The notes beneath the pieces are model-generated. The model was given only the letters and a program-made list of their open reading frames with translations, made no database searches and was not told where the DNA came from. From Didymodactylos carnosus (Eukaryota; Rotifera; Eurotatoria; Philodinida; Philodinidae): DNA of 22,227 nucleotides. The stretch is from NCBI GenBank assembly GCA_905250885.1, contig CAJNOQ010002897.1, positions 1 to 22,227 of the forward strand, given 5' to 3'. Position numbers and translations under genes: made by a program. Positions 19,183 through 22,227 of this stretch are shown piece by piece (positions within the stretch are counted from its first letter, which is position 1; each line of letters begins with the position of its first letter).

Positions 19183-20339
19183 ATCTCTGGCGAGTTCACC
19201 AAGTTTTTTCAGGTGATAAAATTGATATTACGGACAAAATTTTGTTCTGAATACTCAGAGAAATTTGAGAAGAGATTCACCATGTCAAATAACAAAGCCA
19301 GTTAGGATGAATTTGCATCTCAGTTAGGAAGCTACGATATCGACATATCGAAAGTAAAAAATTGGATTAATATCAAAGGAAAAAGATAAAAGCATATAAA
19401 CAGCATATAAACTTTTTTGGTGGACAAATATATAATCAAAAAAAGAGTAGAAACCATGACATAACAAGTATAAGTTACCTAAGATAAGTTACCTTATCTA
19501 AAATGAGATAACAACGAAACATAACAACAGTGTACAAGTAGCAGAAGTATCACATAGTACAAGTATCACAAGTAGCAAATAATCACATAATAAAAAGAAA
19601 GAAAATGATCAATCTCATCCTTAATGATTTCCCATAACAGGTTTCCCAAAAACAGAACTTCAAGATTGCGGTTTACCAGAACCGGTACAGAGCTACGAAA
19701 TATAAAGAAGCATTCGAATTTATCGACTCACTAAGGTAAAATCAGATGTTCCTTCGGCAAGAGCAAATAGATGTTATGTGCTAACTCTTTATATTAATTT
19801 AAAATCTTAATGTTTTGGATTTTCTCCAAATAACTTTTTTTCGGTTTGAAAACCGAAATCAGTGCATACCTAGCACTGACCTATCAGCAAAAGTGCGATA
19901 CAAACGTTTACTTAAAGTCTCTCCAGTTAATCTTTAATGAATAATTCAATTCACATTAAAAAAGTTTCGTTCCCGTATTTCGACGAGGGCAGCATTATCA
20001 AAAAAGTTTCGTTCATGTCGAATCTCTTCTGGACATGGAGTTACTTAACCTAAGGAATGATCTTAATATAAAGACACACATCTCAGCAAAGTATACTGTA
20101 TACTTCCATTATATTTTCAATTGTACTGTTGGAAAATAATGAGCAGGTGACTGCTATACATCTTACTTTGTTGAGAATTGTTTGCTCTATCTTTGTAGAC
20201 TATTTTCAGCATTTTTCGGAGTTGCGTCACAAAGTAGTCAGATCATAGATGTATCGCTGAGTGAAGTTTTCATCACTATTAGTTATATGATTAAGAAATG
20301 GCATACATTTTAGTAGGAAACGGCATCCCTTTTTTTTGC
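19183..20339. other. Mostly non-coding; two possible small exons
   Basis: The plus strand has two coding-like islands. One is 19306-19353 (DEFASQLGSYDIDISK), bounded by GTTAG before and GTAAAA after. The other is 19641-19735 (VSQKQNFKIAVYQNRYRATK and onward), bounded by ATAACAG and GTAAAA. Both have matching phase 0 at the shared junction, but the 287-base intron would be long for this genome and no family is recognised. Between them is a low-complexity ACAAGTA/CACA-rich tract (19440-19590). A 15-base direct repeat, AAAAAAGTTTCGTTC, occurs at about 19958 and about 20001. Confidence 0.3.
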
Positions 20340-20343
20340 CTAA

Positions 20344-20356
20344 CCCTTTACCTACC
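20344..20356 (+). repeat. Left piggyBac terminal inverted repeat
   Basis: CCCTTTACCTACC, preceded by CTAA; perfect partner of the right end. Confidence 0.8.
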
Positions 20357-20937
20357 CAGGGGTTCCCCACGACCCATTTGTAGAATTGTTATAAAAAGAT
20401 AATGAAGCATGGGATAAAAATGGATTGCTTTTGAGAGCAAGATAAGTTCATAAGCTCTCGATTGATAAAAAAAGATTTTATTTTCCATCAATTTTTGGTG
20501 AAGACATTTCAAACACAAAATAAAAACTTTTCGAAAATTTTCAACTCAGTTTTTATTTTTTTTCACGACCGTTTCAGAAATATGTTATTGGCAATTAATG
20601 TTTAGTAGAGTGTTGTCTTTCCAAGCAAAATAGAACAGGCTTTTCTTATGATGTACAAATTTTCTGAAAAGTGCTTACAAGTAAAATGGATCATCCATAT
20701 TGATCGCGAATGAGATAAGAATTTAATATATTTAAAACCGCCAAATAAAATATTGTCAAAAACAGGAAAAGGAATTCTATCATTTGCTGGGTTTATTATA
20801 CCATAGACTCCAATGTAAGTGCTGTACAGCGAATATATACAGTGTAGAGGACAAAAGAAGAGTGGTGGTAATATTAAGAATGAGAGAGAGAGATATTGAA
20901 CACAGAAATAGAGAGTGACTTAATATACACAAAATGA

Positions 20938-21297
20938 GAGACGATATGTAATGAATATTGGCCAAAATTTGTACACTCAAGATTAAGGTGCACATATGAA
21001 AAATTCGAGTTGAAAACACATTGGACATGTTCTAAATGTGAACTACATTTATGCATTCATCCACAAAATAACTGTTTTGTAGCTTTTCATACTAATAATA
21101 ACCTAGAAAAAATAAATTTAATGTATAACGATGAGTACTCAATTATAATTGCTAAAAAAAATATGTTGACTATAAAACCTCAGTGTAAAAGAGTACTTTT
21201 TTTTTGTATTTTTTCCATGTTATTCGCTACCCGTGGATCATGGATGACCCATCGTATTGCTCAACATTGGTGCAACTTTGATTCGATTCAACTTTGA
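20938..21297 (+). pseudogene. C-terminal remnant of a piggyBac-like transposase (cysteine-rich domain)
   Basis: The frame, open from just after TGA 20935-20937, reads SRLRCTYEKFELKTHWTCSK followed by CELHLCIHPQNNCFVAFHT. Cys codons lie at 20989, 21028, 21037, 21052 and 21073, and a His at 21088. This matches the cross-brace cysteine-rich domain that closes piggyBac transposases (RxRC..C.xC.vxLC..pCF..yHT) and binds the transposon ends. The first pair shows only one Cys here (RCTYE), so one zinc ligand is probably missing. The DDD catalytic core is absent. The ORF beyond FHT is fortuitous read-through. No ATG opens the frame. Confidence 0.75.
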
Positions 21298-21369
21298 CAT
21301 TGACATATTATACTACTGATTGCTTTATTCTACTAGTTATTTTGCTGTCAGCTTTTATAGATCAACGAT

Positions 21370-21382
21370 GGTAGGTAAAGGG
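21370..21382 (-). repeat. Right piggyBac terminal inverted repeat
   Basis: GGTAGGTAAAGGG followed by TTAA; perfect complement of the left end. Confidence 0.8.
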
Positions 21383-21386
21383 TTAA

Positions 21387-21810
21387 AAAAGATTCTCGAA
21401 GTATCAAACCAAATATCCTAGCAGCGATTTGGTCCTTCGAGTCGCGGTTTGCGGCATTATTCATCAAAATGTTCATAGTTCATACCCATATATTATCCAT
21501 TTTAAAAAAGAAAGACCATGACCATTTGTTTATTAACTTTTTCTAGGATGTAGCTATGGAGTTGCGGTTTTCACTAGTCGAAAGGAAAATGTTGGGACAA
21601 TAGTTTCGGATTTTAACTTTTGAGACGACAGGCAGGTAGCCCGGACTGAGATATTCGTTTCTAGAACAGTCCCAGGTCGTTAGCTTACAAGGTTTCGCAG
21701 CTAGAAAGGTTCTCCGGAGACCACGCTAACTCGGTCCGGACACGTCGGAAGATCTCGGAAAGACTTGAAACACAGGTTACCAAATGTGCTGATCAACGTG
21801 GAAATGTTTG
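21387..21810. other. Non-coding stretch between two mobile elements
   Basis: No open frame of interest. The part 21640-21780 is noticeably richer in G and C than its surroundings (for example CTCCGGAGACCACG), which may mark sequence of a different origin, perhaps the outer part of the inverted repeat that follows. Confidence 0.35.
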
Positions 21811-22227
21811 TTTTTGACTAGAAGTTGGTCCAAGGTCACCAGCGTATTTTTAATGAAAAAACGGATTTTTGCATGAAGCCTGTCAAAACTAGAGTTGTCG
21901 TATATTAGCCATTTTAAGTCAGAAACACACTAAATTTTTAGGAAACACTTAGGGTAGTGTATTGCTGCTGAACGGGTTCTCAAATATGAGATTCAGCGGG
22001 TTTAAACGTCAGAGGATTTCTGAAAACCTCCTGGAAAACCCACAATTTTGTAGTTTTACAAGCGCTATCTGATTTATGGTCATTTTTCATATATCTACTG
22101 AAAATTTGGTGTGTTTCAGACTTAAAGTGGCTGATATACGGCAACTCTAGTTTTGACAGGCTTCATGCAAAAATCCGTTTTTTCATTAAAAATACGCTGG
22201 TGACCTTGGACCAACTTCTAGTCAAAA
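21811..22227. mobile_element. Large inverted repeat running off the window end
   Basis: Arm 21812-21938 and arm 22101-22227 are reverse complements over 127 bases at high identity (both contain CTAGAAGTTGGTCCAAGGTC or its complement). The spacer is 162 bases without coding sequence. The right arm is cut by the window edge, so the true end and length are unknown. Confidence 0.8.

Larger units (their letters stand above)
20344..21382 (+). mobile_element. Internally deleted piggyBac-type transposon
   Basis: The ends are 13-base perfect terminal inverted repeats, CCCTTTACCTACC (20344-20356) and its complement (21370-21382). They are flanked by CTAA on the left (20340-20343) and TTAA on the right (21383-21386). 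CCCTTT termini and a TTAA target are the hallmark of the piggyBac superfamily; the left TTAA has one change. The element is only 1,039 bases and keeps just the 3' end of its transposase (20938-21297). It is therefore a non-autonomous deletion derivative. Confidence 0.82.

Overview
This looks like a gene-poor, transposon-scarred piece of an AT-rich invertebrate nuclear genome. There is no operon structure, no ribosome-binding sites and no rRNA or tRNA. The convincing gene at the left end is split by short GT..AG introns (57-66 bases), and most of the rest is inverted-repeat elements and broken gene pieces. The best guess is a bdelloid rotifer (Adineta/Rotaria type). This is inferred from the tiny introns, the assortment of mostly single, decayed mobile elements, a Thr/Ser-rich plus 'NGxxETG' secreted-type gene and small PPxY membrane proteins. 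It is not proven by any single marker.

Left end (about 1-2950): a plus-strand, multi-exon Mab-21/cGAS-like nucleotidyltransferase (cGLR family). It has a GS motif (GSSSEG), the metal-binding D-F-D strand, a third candidate acid, the Mab-21 C-terminal helical block (SFS..E, LTSY..KT..LW.CE, NCPHYF) and a C-terminal extension of about 270 residues ending in a CaaX box (CIIS). An upstream exon at 127-201 may supply the missing N-terminal helix. The intron that would separate it from the core carries a duplicated 49-base repeat built on the palindrome TTCACCGGTGAA.

2950-6500: a foldback repeat (3401-3638), then two copies of a small single-pass membrane protein gene arranged head to head. The full copy is on the minus strand (4097-4513, two PPTY motifs) and the plus-strand copy is truncated (4747-4959), so this is an inverted duplication including their shared upstream sequence.

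6500-9870: little coding sequence. It holds an acidic ORF, a compound hairpin (6963-7193) and a 1.1 kb inverted-repeat element (7754-8847), one arm of which is interrupted by 379 extra bases.

9870-14110: a broken minus-strand gene or genes of unknown family, with CPxC cysteine pairs and frame changes, plus short ORFs on both strands that I could not assign.

14170-15575: two nearly perfect palindromic MITE-like elements. 16970-17110 has a short cysteine-rich (CXC-like) tail. 17650-18740 is a decayed minus-strand Thr-rich/jelly-roll-type gene. 18935-19182 holds two hairpins. 20340-21386 is an internally deleted piggyBac-type transposon, with CCCTTT termini, TTAA-like flanks and the C-terminal cysteine-rich domain of its transposase still readable. 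21811 to the end is a further large inverted repeat that runs off the window.

The one candidate for an interesting biological system is the cGAS-like gene with its CaaX ending: a possible membrane-anchored nucleotide second-messenger sensor. The rest mainly records mobile-element activity.
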